Counted from the stretch's first letter, positions 36,118-48,328 are shown. The stretch is 64,000 nt of DNA from Trichoplusia ni (GCF_003590095.1 NC_039488.1:3658001-3722000), one strand, 5' to 3'. A program made the numbers and translations. The notes: a model not told the origin generated them from the letters alone.

Positions 36118-36717
36118 TTTCTTATTTAAAAATAATAACATATATTATTAAACCATCAACATATTTAGTAAAGGGAAAATAAAAGATATTAACATTTCTA
36201 CTTGAAAATACGTGCTCAGAAAACACATTAAGTCTTAAATTTAAGTCGCTCAAGGTAGATTTTCGGGTACCCATGAAATTGTTATAAACATGCTTCAGTA
36301 CTCGTAACGCAGGGAACGCGACCAGCCATTTGTTTAAAAGGGCTTTTCCGCTTCGAGCCAACAAATAAATAACGTTTGCACTCATAAGTTGAGTGATGAT
36401 TAATGACTCCGTACAATTGATGACAGTTAACTTAGCTGACACTAGTTGATTTATTGAGGTAAAGTTTCAATTCTATCAGTGTTTTAGTCACTAGATTATT
36501 TTTCTCTCTTTACAGCTCCGATAAATTGTGTATACTATAATTCGTTTTAAAAAATGTTTTTAATAATGAAGTAGGTGAAATGTGAGTCGGAATAGCGACT
36601 CTAAGTGATCCGTATAAACTAGGTTAAAGAAAAACAAATAATTTTATAACTTTGCTTAACCTCGATCTTTATACTCGGTAATTGTTTTTAAATCATCTGT
36701 AAAAATTTGAACGGTTT

Positions 36718-36800
36718 GTCATCGCGTTCCATTAGAGACAGCCTGGTGACAGACAGATGCGAAAATAGACTCATACATTGCATTACTTTACCATGTATTA
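36718..36800 (+). repeat. Copy of the 'cagcctggtgacagac' repeat
   Basis: 'GAGACAGCCTGGTGACAGAC' is intact, and the downstream part is diverged. Confidence 0.5.
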
Positions 36801-37301
36801 AACACCAGATTCCATATTAATAATCGACACAGAAAGAAAAACAAAAGAGGTCTATACAGAACAAACCAAAGCGCACGTCTAGAGAATCGTGATGAGGTGA
36901 AACAATGGCACGCGACAGCACGAGGGCGGCCGAAGCCAGTTACTAAATCATTTCACTGTACGAAATCACTAAGCTCCGTCTTAGCTCCCTTCCACACGTA
37001 CGCCGTAGTATAGCGGTGTCGCAGACAGCCTCAACCACAGAATTTAATATAACTAGCGCTGTTCACTGCTTATAATGTTCCCTTAGATTTTACTGATATT
37101 TAATCACTGTCATATTAATGTGCCGTGACTTTATTACGAAGTTACGGATTTCATTATGTAAATCCTTTAGAAATTAGCTTTAGTGGTTAGGTTATTGAGT
37201 TCCGTTACGTTTGAAATAATAACTTGTTATTGAGTGAGTATTTTTTTTCGTATGTCCACAGATCCGTAGTTTGAGTACAATTAAGTAAATCATATATATT
37301 A

Positions 37302-37400
37302 CTAGCCTGTTGCCTGCGACTCTGTCCGCATGGACTTCAGTTTATAGCGCGCGGTGGTCCCCGTTTGTGAGGGAATGCGAGGAAAAAATGAAGCTTAGCC
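37302..37400 (-). mobile_element. Helitron-like 3' terminus, diverged
   Basis: CTAGCCTGTTGCCTGCGACT followed by CTGTCCGCATGGAC is a mutated version of the same inverted terminus seen at 19153 and 22502. The far boundary is not visible, and 37400 is an estimate. Confidence 0.45.
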
Positions 37401-37713
37401 TTAATTAGCGACTACAAGGCTTTGTGTGAAAGTAAAAAGACTTTACGGTAAGTGTTTGTGATAAGACATACTACGTACCTACATACTTTAGTAATATCTA
37501 GAAGTTAAACAAAACAACATCAATCACGTAAGAAGCTCCTCCAATATAAAATAAATATACTTTCACCGAACATCTCCGAACCATTGATCTTACTTTTCGA
37601 GTAACAGAATCACAATCATTGTTCACAAAAGAATGTTGCGAGCTACAACAAAGAAAATACAAATCATTACAAATAACGAAACAAACGTTTGCATCAACGT
37701 TATAGGAACTCAC

Positions 37714-37746
37714 CTCTTTCTTCAACTCCAAGTAAACAAGGCGATG
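37714..37746 (-). CDS. Very short exon-like segment with a perfect donor
   Basis: The minus strand has TTGAAGAAAGAG|GTGAGT, a full-consensus donor, preceded by an open frame KTSGIQHRLVYLELKKE. The acceptor is not clear (one option is GGCATTCAG|CAT). Weakly supported. Confidence 0.12.
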
Positions 37747-38063
37747 CTGAATGCCCGAAGTTTTAACAACTTTATTAATATTTCAAGATTTTAGAATACA
37801 GAAGGAGAGTCAACACTGAAGTGCTGTTAAATTGTTTTACGTTACAATATTTACAAGGCACATTACAATTCGTAAACTTTGTTAAAGTTCTGTTTTAAGA
37901 TGGCTCGACCCCGCTAAGCGCAATTTAGCTGGCTTGCATATTTGTTGTAAATTATTTAATAAATTAATAATTAAACTAAAATAAAACTGTCGTAGTGAGT
38001 TTTATGTTTGGATATGGATTTAAGCGGTGCAATTTCGACCTAAAAGTAGGTAATTAAAATTAA

Positions 38064-38099
38064 AAAAAAAACCTTACGAATAGTCGTAAGGTTTTTTTT
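38064..38099. repeat. Perfect inverted repeat, 16-bp arms, 4-nt loop, A/T ends
   Basis: AAAAAAAACCTTACGA, loop ATAG, TCGTAAGGTTTTTTTT. It resembles a bacterial terminator in shape but there is no reason to read it so in a nuclear genome. Confidence 0.9.
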
Positions 38100-39039
38100 C
38101 AAATGTTTGTGTATTTTCCTGATTAATCTAAAACACTACTAGAAAAGGATTGCTAGTAGTAGTGGAATCGGCAATCACCAACCTTTAGTGAGCAAGGGTG
38201 GTGATCAAATTTTTATCTTCAATATTATCTTATAGTTTGAGAAGACTGAAGAAGGAAGGAAAAGGAAGCTTGCGGATTAATCATCATCCACACTGACATA
38301 TTTTATGGACTAAATGTATAAAAAAATCTGTTACATAAACCTTGACATCATACATCAATATTTAATGTTCCACTTCAGATTAAAGTAGAACGTAAAATAT
38401 TATCCCCAAGAATTCAACTAATAACATTCCCATCTCTAATGAAACTTAAATGAAGACAAAATTCCTCAACAAAATAAGAAGCTTAATAAACTAAATCGGA
38501 ACTCGAATGCATAAGAATCTCAAATGATATTTTAATCATGATTTTCTTGATTGAAAAGTTTCGTTGGCTAGCTCTAGATAACGGGGAAGCAGATAACTGA
38601 GGAAAGAATGAAGTTGATTAAACTGCAGCGTGCGACTAGATGAGATTTCTGGAGGTTTTACCATCCACCCTCATACAATGTTGCTGGATGTATTGCCTCG
38701 TAAAATGCACGTGCGCTTCGATTTTAATTTAGAGCACCTTTTTTAAGCACAGTTCAGGTTCTTAGCTTTGAATAGGATGAAAACAAATGAAGGCAAAATG
38801 ATTAGGTACGTCTTTGCATTGTGATTGTAATTAACTATGTCTAAGATTTCAATTTGTGTCGTTCAATTTTATGGCTACTATTATAAAACGCTCTTGCTTA
38901 AGCCAATCAAAATTAAAATGTTTTTATTTCTATGAGCCCTAAAACAAGTGAAAAGCCAACCCTTTGCTATAATTGCTATGGTTTTCCGTCGCTTCCGCGG
39001 ACAACTCCCGACCGAACGCACAAACACCTAGTGCTAGGA

Positions 39040-39178
39040 AGTGTTACTAATATAGTTTTAAGATTTTTATTTACTAACCAATACTGTATACTTTATATAT
39101 ATGTTAGTCTGTAAGGTATATATCTATGGGCCATGTTGCCTGAAAATAAATAAATTTATTATTATTTATTTATTATTT
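39040..39178 (+). mobile_element. 3' end of an unclassified LINE, with A/T microsatellite tail
   Basis: The stretch ending GGGCCATGTTGCCTGAAAAT followed by AAATAAATTTATTATT matches a recurrent lepidopteran LINE 3' terminus (a 'TTGCCTGAAATAAA' signature with a TTA-type tail). I recognise the signature but not the clade. Its tail is the sequence into which the Dong/R4 element has inserted. No coding remnant of this element is visible upstream. Confidence 0.5.
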
Positions 39179-42100
39179 CCTTTATTTCATTTAAATACAT
39201 ATAAATTACATTTTTAAATATATATAAAAAAACAACATACATTTAAAAATATAAAAAATAGTGTCCAACCGGCAACGGGAACAGGGCCCAAGCTGCCGGT
39301 GGTCAGGGCTCCAGAGAGAGGAACCTCCTCACGATGCGTGCCGTGTCCAGAAGTACCGCTCTCTGAATCAAACCCTTGACCCAGACGCCCAACGAGAGCC
39401 TCATAAGGTGTTGATCGAGGCTCTTGGCTATCAAGCCATTGACACTCACGACTATCGGGACAATGATTGCCGAGTCCACCTCCCACAAGTCGACAACCTC
39501 GTGAGCTAAATCCAAATATTTCATTTGTTTTTCTTTTTCCGCTTTCACGAGGTTCTCGTCATGGGGGATGGTGACATCAACAATCATTGCTCGACGTTCT
39601 GATCGATCTATCACCACTATATCAGGCTTATTGGCTACAATAGTCCTGTCAGTGATGATAGATCGATCCCAGTACAATGTGACATGACCATTTTCGAGAA
39701 CTGGGTCGGGAACATACCTATAGTACGGCACCTCAGATTCCACAAGTTTGTACTTCAAAGCAAGCTGCTGATGGATAATCCTGGCCACTTGGTTATGTCT
39801 GTGCAAGTATTCGCCGTTAGCAAGACGAGAACAACCCGAAACTATATGTCTCAAGGATTCACCGGGACAGTGACATGCCCGACAGATGTCAACTGTACCA
39901 TCCTTAATTATATATTTCCGGTAGTTATTTGTCAAGATAACTTCATCCATAATTGCACAAACAAACCCTTCGGTTTCACCAAAAAGATCACCGAAGCGTA
40001 GCCAGGCCACGGACGCTAAGAAATCTACATCGGCTCCATGAAGAGTCCGATAATAGCGTCCGTGTAGCTCCTTGCTTTGCCATACATCTTTGCGGTCTTT
40101 GACGCTTAGTACGACAGGTTTGCGCCAGTTCTCTTTGCCTAGAGAGAGCGGAGTGAAGGCCTTATCCACTGCCACAACATCTCGATGCATCCCCACGTCC
40201 ATTCGGAGGAAGTACTCCCTGAGGTTACATATCTCGCGATTATGAAGGGTCTTGGCGTTTAAGAAGCCTCGCCCCCCACACTTTCGCGGGATATATAACC
40301 TCATTACCGATGATCGCGGGTGGTGCATTCGATTTGCGGTGAGCAGTGTGCGGACTCTTCTATCCAAGGCGTCCAGCTCGGTCTGTGTCCACTTGAGAAT
40401 GCCAAAGGAGTACATAATCACTGGCATGACCCAACCATTAAAGGCACGCACTTTGTTACCGCCCGATAAAGAACTTTTTAGTACCTTATTCAGGCGGCCA
40501 AAGAAACGTGTCTGTAACGATTGTTTCATGTCAACGACATTAATGCCTAACGCCTCTGACATACCCAAGTATTTGTAGGTTTCCGTTGAGGAGAGGGACC
40601 TCAGGTTTATAGAATCTGAGAGCTGTATACCCTGGGATTCTACAATCCCACCTCGTTTTACATGCATGACTGCACATTTGTCAACACCAAATTCCATTCT
40701 GATGGAATTACTGAAGCTTTCAGTGATCTTCAGTAACTTCATCAGTTGCAATTTGGTGCACGCAAATAATTTTAAGTCATCCATGTATAACAAGTGGGAA
40801 ATAACCTGGCTTCCTCTCCGCAACGAATAGCCTAGCCTTGAATTCTCAAGCAGAGTGCTAAGAGGATTCAAGGCTAAACAAAACCACAGGGGACTCAAAC
40901 TGTCACCTTGGAATATTCCCCTCTCAATCTTGATAGGTTCTCCACTCTGTAGGATTTCCCGACACCCTGGATAGCGAAGCACCGTACTCCACTGCCACAT
41001 ACATGTCATCAAAAAGGTGCGTAGAGTTGCATTAATTTTATACAACTCCAGCACCCTCAAGAGCCATGTATGCGGCACCGAGTCATAGGCCTTCTTGTAA
41101 TCTATCCAGCATGTCGAAAGATCCTTTTTAGAGCGACGAACCTGCTGGCAAATGGACATGTCAATAAGGAGTAGCTCCTTAGTACCACGGGATCCACTTC
41201 TACATCCATTCTGAGAGGCAGACATGATGGAATATGTATTTATATGATTAGTTATCTTTTCTCTCAGAATGGACGTAAGAAGTTTATAAATCGAAGGCAA
41301 GCAGGTAATAGGCCTGTAATTTTTTGGGTCCGTGGTACTACCCGTTTTGTGGAGCAGATGGGTACTACCTGTAGTAAAGAACAATGGGAGCTTTCCTGAC
41401 TCTATGACAGATTGGAATTGAGATGCCAGATAATCATGCGAGCTCCGTAGCCACTTAAGCCAGTAGTTCTGCAATCCGTCCGGTCCAGGGGCTTTCCAAT
41501 TGGACAGCGAACGGGTCGCAGTTGCTACATCTTGGGGGCTGATAGTTATTGCCCCCATTTCTTGTATATGCTCACATGATTGTTCGACCTCTCTCATCCA
41601 ATCGCATTCAGCGTGACTGACAGGCTCCGACCAAATGCTGCGCCAAAATGACTTAGTGGCATCATCATCCGGTAGGCTCCCATCATCCACACCTAGTCCA
41701 GGTCGCTCCCATGTTCTGTATACCCATCTTTCATCTTTTTGGAACATGCGATTCAAGTGATATCGCTCCACCCGACACTTATACCGTCGAATACGGTTTG
41801 CCCATGCATATACTTTTTGTTTGTAAAAGTCGATGCGCTCTGTAACACGAGAAAAGTATTCACTGGGACTAATATTAGTCCCAGCGAATGCCCGCTTTAC
41901 AAAGCGCATCACTCTCGGTCTAGAATTACCCTCTTTGAAGGTTTTTAATTTTGCAATGAGTGTCCTAGCTCCCGCAATACGCTGCTCGATCCTGCACTGC
42001 CAAGCTGGAACGGCTGGTTTTGGTCGTGTAGCGTTGTTATTTGGTCTTATTGCAACATTAGCTACACGACATGCCGTTAGAGCCGCACAGTACAAGATCG

Positions 42101-43104
42101 AGTGCGTGTCGGTGAGGTCTACACTGCTCTCAAAATAGGTTGGGAGCAGTGAATCTAGGACACCCATTATGGCCTTATTTTTATTATGCATGGGCAAACG
42201 AGGTACTCGGGGCCTAAGTCCCGGAGGGGAAGTCCGATATTCTCGAATCACATCCTCCAAAGTACTCCTTATAAGATCATTGCACTGGGTACTTACAGTT
42301 ATAGCACCGTCGTCATGTTCCCCATCAAAGTTGGTAGGCGGCGTGCCATGCACTGGCACTACCGTTAGTGACGGGGCACTGACGATAGGGCTAATCCGCA
42401 CCTCAGAACGCAATCGATCAAGCGTCGCGTCATCCAACCTGCGATTACGTTGGATGACCCGCACCTGATCCGATAATCGCTGTGCCGATACGTCAACGTC
42501 CGGTTCAAGGGCCTGAAACAGAGAGAGCATTCTTGCACGGTACGCGGTGAGGTTAGTTCCTCCCCCTGTCGCCCCATAGTAGGCGCGCATGACATTCTCG
42601 TTCATGGGTCGAGTCCACTTCATGCGCTGCACTACACCACCGGGAGCGGGAGCCCTGTTCGAGGCCGGTTGGCCTGAGGGCGCCAAGCTACTCGGCGGCC
42701 GGCGCCTCCCCTGCCGATGTACAGGTGTTGGCGACGTCGGCGGGGAGTAGTACTCGTCGCTGGAGCTCGACGCGACTGCAACTGCCGTCGCTGAACCTCG
42801 GTCCGGCGGCAGCTGCGAGGCGGAGCTCGGCGACGAGTCCGGGGATGGAAGGCGTGCTGCTCTAGCTTGAAGTCGTGTCAACATTTGTATAAAAGACTGT
42901 TCCGGATTTCTTGTTTTTTATGTTTGACGTATGTCATTACAAGTCGTAACGACGGGCTCATTTTTATTTTAACGTTTATTTGGTTTCTGCTGAATTTATG
43001 ATTTTATTTGAAGTTCTTGTTTAAATTATAAATATTATTATATTGTATACCTACTAAAATATGGTAAATGAACGAAAAAAATAAAAATATTTCAGAAACA
43101 GCTT
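39179..43104 (-). mobile_element. Dong/R4-clade non-LTR retrotransposon, apparently full length and intact
   Basis: The element is on the minus strand, with its 5' end near 43104 and its 3' end near 39179. It consists of a leader of roughly 220 bases, one long open frame, and a 3' region of about 120 bases containing AATAAA. Both flanks are TTA/TAA-type microsatellite: TTATTATT repeats at 39157-39178 and TTATTATTAT at about 43105-43124. Dong of Bombyx mori is known to insert into TAA repeats, and this arrangement fits. The left microsatellite is itself the tail of another LINE 3' end. Exact termini are blurred by the repeats. The absence of stops over 1193 codons argues for recent insertion. 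Confidence 0.88.
39303..42884 (-). CDS. Single-ORF retrotransposon polyprotein: N-terminal DNA-binding region, reverse transcriptase, CCHC motif, restriction-like endonuclease
   Basis: This 1193-residue protein drives target-primed reverse transcription of its own RNA. Residues 1-85 are Ser/Pro/Arg-rich and disordered. Residues 86-160, starting KWTRPMNENV, form a conserved Trp-containing block that may be Myb-like. The reverse transcriptase spans about 450-830: KAPGPDG at 464-470, motif A WIDYKKAYDS with catalytic D595, motif B GIFQGDSLSP at 656-665, motif C YMDD at 700-703, then EFGVDKC at 731-737. After the thumb comes a zinc knuckle, C1001-x2-C1004-x8-H1013-x4-C1018. Next is a PD-(D/E)xK endonuclease: PD at 1087-1088, fourteen residues, then D1103, with KYLDLA at 1122-1127. 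No C2H2 fingers precede the RT, which separates it from R2 and favours Dong/R4. There is no separate ORF1 and no apurinic endonuclease. The start ATG at 42884 has an adenine at -3. All catalytic residues I can check are present. Confidence 0.95.
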   Translation of the reverse strand: MLTRLQARAARLPSPDSSPSSASQLPPDRGSATAVAVASSSSDEYYSPPTSPTPVHRQGRRRPPSSLAPSGQPASNRAPAPGGVVQRMKWTRPMNENVMRAYYGATGGGTNLTAYRARMLSLFQALEPDVDVSAQRLSDQVRVIQRNRRLDDATLDRLRSEVRISPIVSAPSLTVVPVHGTPPTNFDGEHDDGAITVSTQCNDLIRSTLEDVIREYRTSPPGLRPRVPRLPMHNKNKAIMGVLDSLLPTYFESSVDLTDTHSILYCAALTACRVANVAIRPNNNATRPKPAVPAWQCRIEQRIAGARTLIAKLKTFKEGNSRPRVMRFVKRAFAGTNISPSEYFSRVTERIDFYKQKVYAWANRIRRYKCRVERYHLNRMFQKDERWVYRTWERPGLGVDDGSLPDDDATKSFWRSIWSEPVSHAECDWMREVEQSCEHIQEMGAITISPQDVATATRSLSNWKAPGPDGLQNYWLKWLRSSHDYLASQFQSVIESGKLPLFFTTGSTHLLHKTGSTTDPKNYRPITCLPSIYKLLTSILREKITNHINTYSIMSASQNGCRSGSRGTKELLLIDMSICQQVRRSKKDLSTCWIDYKKAYDSVPHTWLLRVLELYKINATLRTFLMTCMWQWSTVLRYPGCREILQSGEPIKIERGIFQGDSLSPLWFCLALNPLSTLLENSRLGYSLRRGSQVISHLLYMDDLKLFACTKLQLMKLLKITESFSNSIRMEFGVDKCAVMHVKRGGIVESQGIQLSDSINLRSLSSTETYKYLGMSEALGINVVDMKQSLQTRFFGRLNKVLKSSLSGGNKVRAFNGWVMPVIMYSFGILKWTQTELDALDRRVRTLLTANRMHHPRSSVMRLYIPRKCGGRGFLNAKTLHNREICNLREYFLRMDVGMHRDVVAVDKAFTPLSLGKENWRKPVVLSVKDRKDVWQSKELHGRYYRTLHGADVDFLASVAWLRFGDLFGETEGFVCAIMDEVILTNNYRKYIIKDGTVDICRACHCPGESLRHIVSGCSRLANGEYLHRHNQVARIIHQQLALKYKLVESEVPYYRYVPDPVLENGHVTLYWDRSIITDRTIVANKPDIVVIDRSERRAMIVDVTIPHDENLVKAEKEKQMKYLDLAHEVVDLWEVDSAIIVPIVVSVNGLIAKSLDQHLMRLSLGVWVKGLIQRAVLLDTARIVRRFLSLEP

Positions 43105-45352
43105 GTTTATTTATTATTATTATAATAACACAGTACGGTGAATATTTATTTACGGACCAAAAAAGAAGCATAAACAGAGTCTCCACTGTATGTTTGAAGC
43201 AACAAAATAACAAAGTTCAATAATGAAGATTACAGAAGCAACAGGTAGCAGATACTTAAGTATTGCGACGGAGAGACACTAAACTCCCATATTTTATTTG
43301 TTCTTCTAGAAAGCACACTTATATCTGCGTTCTCGTATCCTTTGTAGATCTAAAGTGGATACTACATACGTACTGCATATACCAGATGTTTAACTTGTAC
43401 AGTATTACATTTTGGTGGGCGACCTTTTCAAACACCGCTCCCGTCTAAGCGCACTTTCATAAAAGGGTCCGAAAATTAATTATTAACAGCGAAAATCCAC
43501 AAACAATCAGCCCAGAATTCGAAACAACAGACGATCTAAATCCTTCTTTTTTAAAAGAGGTTCGAAAAACAATAACGAAAGAGTTTGTATCTCGGAAAAT
43601 CTAGTGTGCTTAGTAAATAATTGTGGGTCTATGGCGTAAACAAAATATAACACAGTATAAATTTTAAAGGCACATATTTCACGGCGCAAAGCTTACATTT
43701 CTAATTTTAACGCGCAGGACCGAATTTATGCGTCGTACATGTGTTGCCATAGAGAAGTAGCTTTACCATTCGGCATTTGATAGCAAACAAGCAAATATTA
43801 GATTCAGTTATCGGTAAATATTTTGTACTTTAAAATAATGTTTATTTTAAATGAAACCTTATTAAATGCGAGTTGATTATGCAATAAAATTGTTTGAATA
43901 TCAACACAAATATTGATGCTATTATAAAGCAATTGAAAGGAGAAAATGAGCTACGTATTTTACTTAGCTATATACCGACATAATAGCCACATTTTAGTAG
44001 CACATTATTCTTCAGACCACAGACTTTTATGAAAGTAACACTTTATTACATTACATACCGTAGTTTCCAGCTGATGTTCATTTTTATGATAAATATTTTT
44101 ACTCTAGACTGACTTTCACAGACTCAAAAGCATATTTTAACCTGCATCAAACAGTTGAATGCAGAAAATTGACGCGGTGTAATGGCTGTGCTGTAGTGTC
44201 ATAGCTCTCGTCACGTCAAAGTGGTGCTGATAGCGCAAATACCTTTCTGAATTCCGCGCGCGTGCGACAGGTGCACGCTATTAGCGTCCAATGGCACCAC
44301 CAGATTTATAGCACGGCCGCCAACGCAATGCCACAAAACTAAACTCGAAAATTTATGCGCGTTTCTAATAAATTTGAATTTCAGACGAGTTGTAGAAAAT
44401 ATACCCCACATTTTAAACGCAGCCCCAATTTATAGAGATGAAAATTAGGATTCGGCGAAACTCAAACGAGATTGATTGTGCCCTTGAATAATAATAAAAA
44501 AGTTTCGAACAATCTGAAATAAAAAAATACATTTCGCAAATCTTAGAATAGCCGTTTCTCTCTTGGGTATAAAGTTGCTTTGTTTATAATTTGAAATATA
44601 ATTCAATTGGGCCGGCAAAAATGTACTGAAACAAATTTCCCTAGAAATTGACAATGATCAGAGTTTACGTAACTGTATCCTACGTGAAGTAGGTCGCGTG
44701 AAATAAAAAAGTCTTGGTCACTTATTTATGGCACTATTGGTAAAGAAGTTGTTTGCATTAGCCTGTAAAAAGTCATCGCATTAGTCTGAATAATGTTCCA
44801 AGCGGTTTCTTTTCTCTGTAGGAGGCGTAGTTCGTAGCGGGTTCTACGCGTAGTTTCGTCTACGCTACGAAAATGTAGCGTCTTATATAAGAATCTTGAT
44901 AATACTCAGCAAGCTTAGTCTATCTAAAGGTGCTTTGGGGAGAATGAAGAAACACAGTTCGCTACGCCAACCCTTTACAGGTTTCTGAAATAGGTGAATA
45001 TTATACAAATATTTGCGTAACAGTTCTGAAAAAAGAGTCTTATAATTTTGAGATGAATTCATATTTATTCGATAAAGATTTTATTACGAGTTTTTATCAA
45101 GACTAGACTAGTTCCAAGCTCGAAAGGAGTTTGTTTAGCGATACCCGTTAGATCCCGAAATTACTCGGGCGATCAAAATACATGCGCGAGAGTAGGCTAA
45201 AAAGGTCAATTACATACCAGTACAAATAACCAATTTCTTCATCAGTTTAAAATTGAAACATTCACCAATTATAATTACGCGAACACCTGCGCACATCACC
45301 GCCTCACGTTACACAATACCAACAAAGATAATTTATATTGCGGCTACATCCA

Positions 45353-45439
45353 ATGCGTAGTGTTACAGTACAATGCATTCCATCAACTAAGATGAGATTC
45401 ATTTGCATAAATTCTCTTCAACTGGTTCCTAGTTTCACG
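45353..45439 (+). CDS. Candidate first coding exon, 29 codons
   Basis: The ATG at 45353 opens MRSVTVQCIPSTKMRFICIN then SLQLVPSFT and runs without a stop to a perfect donor (TTTCACG|GTAAGT). A second ATG (45392) lies in frame. The product is unknown, and a chance match is quite possible. Confidence 0.18.
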
Positions 45440-47937
45440 GTAAGTTCCAACATCTCATTCGCGTACTGAAATTTCTTGGTTTATCGTTCGTCTTCGGGTT
45501 CCACGTGCCTCACTCTGTTGTTGTTAAGTGCAATGTAATGTTTCGCTCTTAAGTTTGCATAATGGTTCCGTAATTGACATTAAGTTGCTCGAGTTGTGCG
45601 CCTACTATAAGTAGTGTCTTAAATTTCGTTGTACATTAGGCGGATAGTGTTTTGTTTTGTCTTACAATAGACAGTGGGACATACAAGCAAGTTATGATGT
45701 ATAAAAATAAGCACAGTAAACAGACAGTCGTTTTTACAAATTCAAGTTGAAAATTATACTAGCTTTAATAAAGGCTGCTTTAAATTAAATTCTTTAAAAT
45801 GATGACTTCATTTCGTAAAAAGTCGACTTTTACTCATAATAGTCAATACAGGCGGCGTTTTCCCTTAAATTATGAAGTAGTATTTTATGCTGGATAATGT
45901 TCTACAAGTGGCACAGTGCCTACTGTAATTGAAACTCAGGCAATGCGATGGAAGCTTAAAATATTGCATTGAAATAATTCATTACGAACATTTTTTATTC
46001 TCATTACGTGAGCAAGAGGGTTGACAAATCAAGAAAAATGTAAAATTATATCTTAAGCCGGCTGCCGTTCAGGATTCCATTTATTATTTCGGTATCGCGC
46101 CCAGAGGGCGGGGTTCCGTCAAATTTTGTAAGCGACTGATGCCTCCAGGACGATACAAATTTGTCATTCGCAGCGGCCTTTTGTTTTGTTAAAGCAATAT
46201 TGCGATTCAATTAATGATCCCTATATTTTACTGTCGACTTGCTCCACCTGACAAATCACGTCTAAAATCTTACTGTGCCTTCATTGCGAGATTTATTTCT
46301 ATTAAGAATTAAGCTATTTAAAATTTATTTGAATGATGATGGCATTTTTAAATCCGCATTATACAAACGACTGTACGGCTGAAGTATTCTGCCTACGGTA
46401 GGTATACAAGCTTCAAATTAAAAAGCTATAAATATCAATAATAAATTGAAGTAAAATGAAAAGCCTAATAAATTTAATTTCAAACCTAGTATTGCGAAGT
46501 AAAATTCCAACCTATTTTCGGAAAATTTTAATACTCTTTATTAAATACAACAAGAAAAAACTTCGTCTTTCAAAGTGATAAATGTTCGTCTAAAGGTTAA
46601 ACGTACTAAGTCGTGCTAGATTACTTCGAACATGACACAAATACTGGGTTTAATAAAGGTTTAAGTACAGTCAACAAAAATCACAACCCGACTTAAAAGT
46701 GCCAATATTTTTCTGCGTCCAAAAATTTATTTTATTGTGTATTTATCCGATAATAGCTCTCAAGAAAATTCTCTCACAAAATATCAGAGCAGTAACTTAA
46801 TATGTTTTGGAAATGTGATCATTAAATCGACTTTTGTTGCTGACTCTACATGCTTGGTTTCTACATAATCTGGCTCTTCTTCAGATCGTTAGCGTAAAAG
46901 GCAATGTTGACTGACGTACTTTACTTCTTGAATGGATACTGTTATACATTGTCGATTCTTCATCTCGTTAACTTAACAACGCAATTACTATTTCTGTTAG
47001 AGTAATGTTTAGCCTTTTCATGCTATGTTGCGGATGCATACGGCTTTTACGAGATATAGATTTACTGGAATCGACGGCATACAGTGAAATAAAGAAAAAA
47101 TATTTGTTTGTCACAGAGACCTATGCAAACAAAGTTATAAATAGCATTTTAATATAAATAATATAAAGGTCAACTGCGACAAGTAGGTGACCACCCAGCA
47201 TTGTGCTGTGCTATGGCGCGAACCACAACTCGGCGCTGATTTTCAGTGATCACCTAAAATAACACTACAATTATTAAGCCCCAAAGCAAAAAGAGGGGTA
47301 AAATAAGTTTCACGTGTTTGTTTGCCTGTCTTTCTGTCAGCATCAAAGCTCCCGAATGGATTGAGTAATTATAACTCTATTTGTTTCGTTTATATGCGTA
47401 TTATATGCGAATGTCGTTAGACGCGTTTGATAAATATCGGTTGAGCCTTTTTAAAGTTATGGGGTAAAAGTTTTTTGGTGTCGGGATTTTTTTTTTATAT
47501 TTACATTTCATTTTTAAACGTGAGTAAACGAACATCATTACTTGACCACTGAGTATTGTGTAATGTAAATTCATTTAAGTTTTGAAAGTCCTGTTTTAAT
47601 TACACATGAATCTCGGATTTTTTGTACATTTGTTGAGGGTATACTTACTGACAATTCTTTAGGATCCTATTTTCTCGGCCTTAATTAAAAGCTATTTAAC
47701 AGTGTTGTAGAGAAAAAAGAAATCACGATAATATTTTTGTTAAGTTGTATTTTCTTTGACTATGAAATTGCTCACAAAAAAACGGTCAATTACGAATCGG
47801 ACTCGAAACACAGAGATTAATTTCAAATAGGCTGAAAGAAACTAAAGAAATAACCACAGATCTCATATGTGATCATACTAAAGAACTGCCTAACCTTGAC
47901 TTTTTATCTGGTTTTAAATACACCAGAAATAAATCTC

Positions 47938-48060
47938 CTTCAAAAATTTCAACTGCCAGGCTATTACGGTACATGAGACATAAAACATGACCAACGGACA
48001 AACTGACAAACAGCGAAGCCGCAAGCAACCCTTTAGGCATGTAACCCTAAAAAATATAGA
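47938..48060 (+). repeat. Copy of the 'cagcctggtgacagac' repeat
   Basis: 'TTTCAACTGCCAGGCTATTA', 'CGGTACATGAGAC' and 'GGACAAACTGACAAACAGCG' run through to 'GTAACCCTAAAAA'. It is the longest member here in terms of conserved order. Confidence 0.55.
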
Positions 48061-48328
48061 GGTCGGTACTTTTTTTACAATGAGCTAATATCACGATAAC
48101 GTTTTTTGTTTGAAACGCCGTAAGCGACTTGGGTTGCTGGGTCATAAGAATTCGTTTTTATAGGCCAAAGTTGGTTTAAAAGAAAACAAAAGTCATTGGA
48201 TTTTTCCCGGTTACCAGAATCTATTATAAACAATGAGTATTAAACAAAATCGGGTGAAATGTTAGTGATAGTCCGATTACTATGAAGTAAAACAGTCACT
48301 TTGCTGGAAGTAGATAAGTTGCTATGCG

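Noticed and set aside
37401..37450. Exon-like DYKALCESKKTL frame ending in GTAAGT
   Set aside because: It directly follows a diverged Helitron-like terminus and is only about a dozen codons long; probably repeat sequence.
38064..38099. Rho-independent-like terminator
   Set aside because: The hairpin plus T-run shape is right, but the sequence is animal nuclear DNA, so a bacterial terminator makes no sense.
40252..42595. Several open frames of 60-108 codons on the plus strand and one on the minus strand
   Set aside because: They lie antisense or out of frame within the retrotransposon polyprotein, whose codon composition keeps them open.
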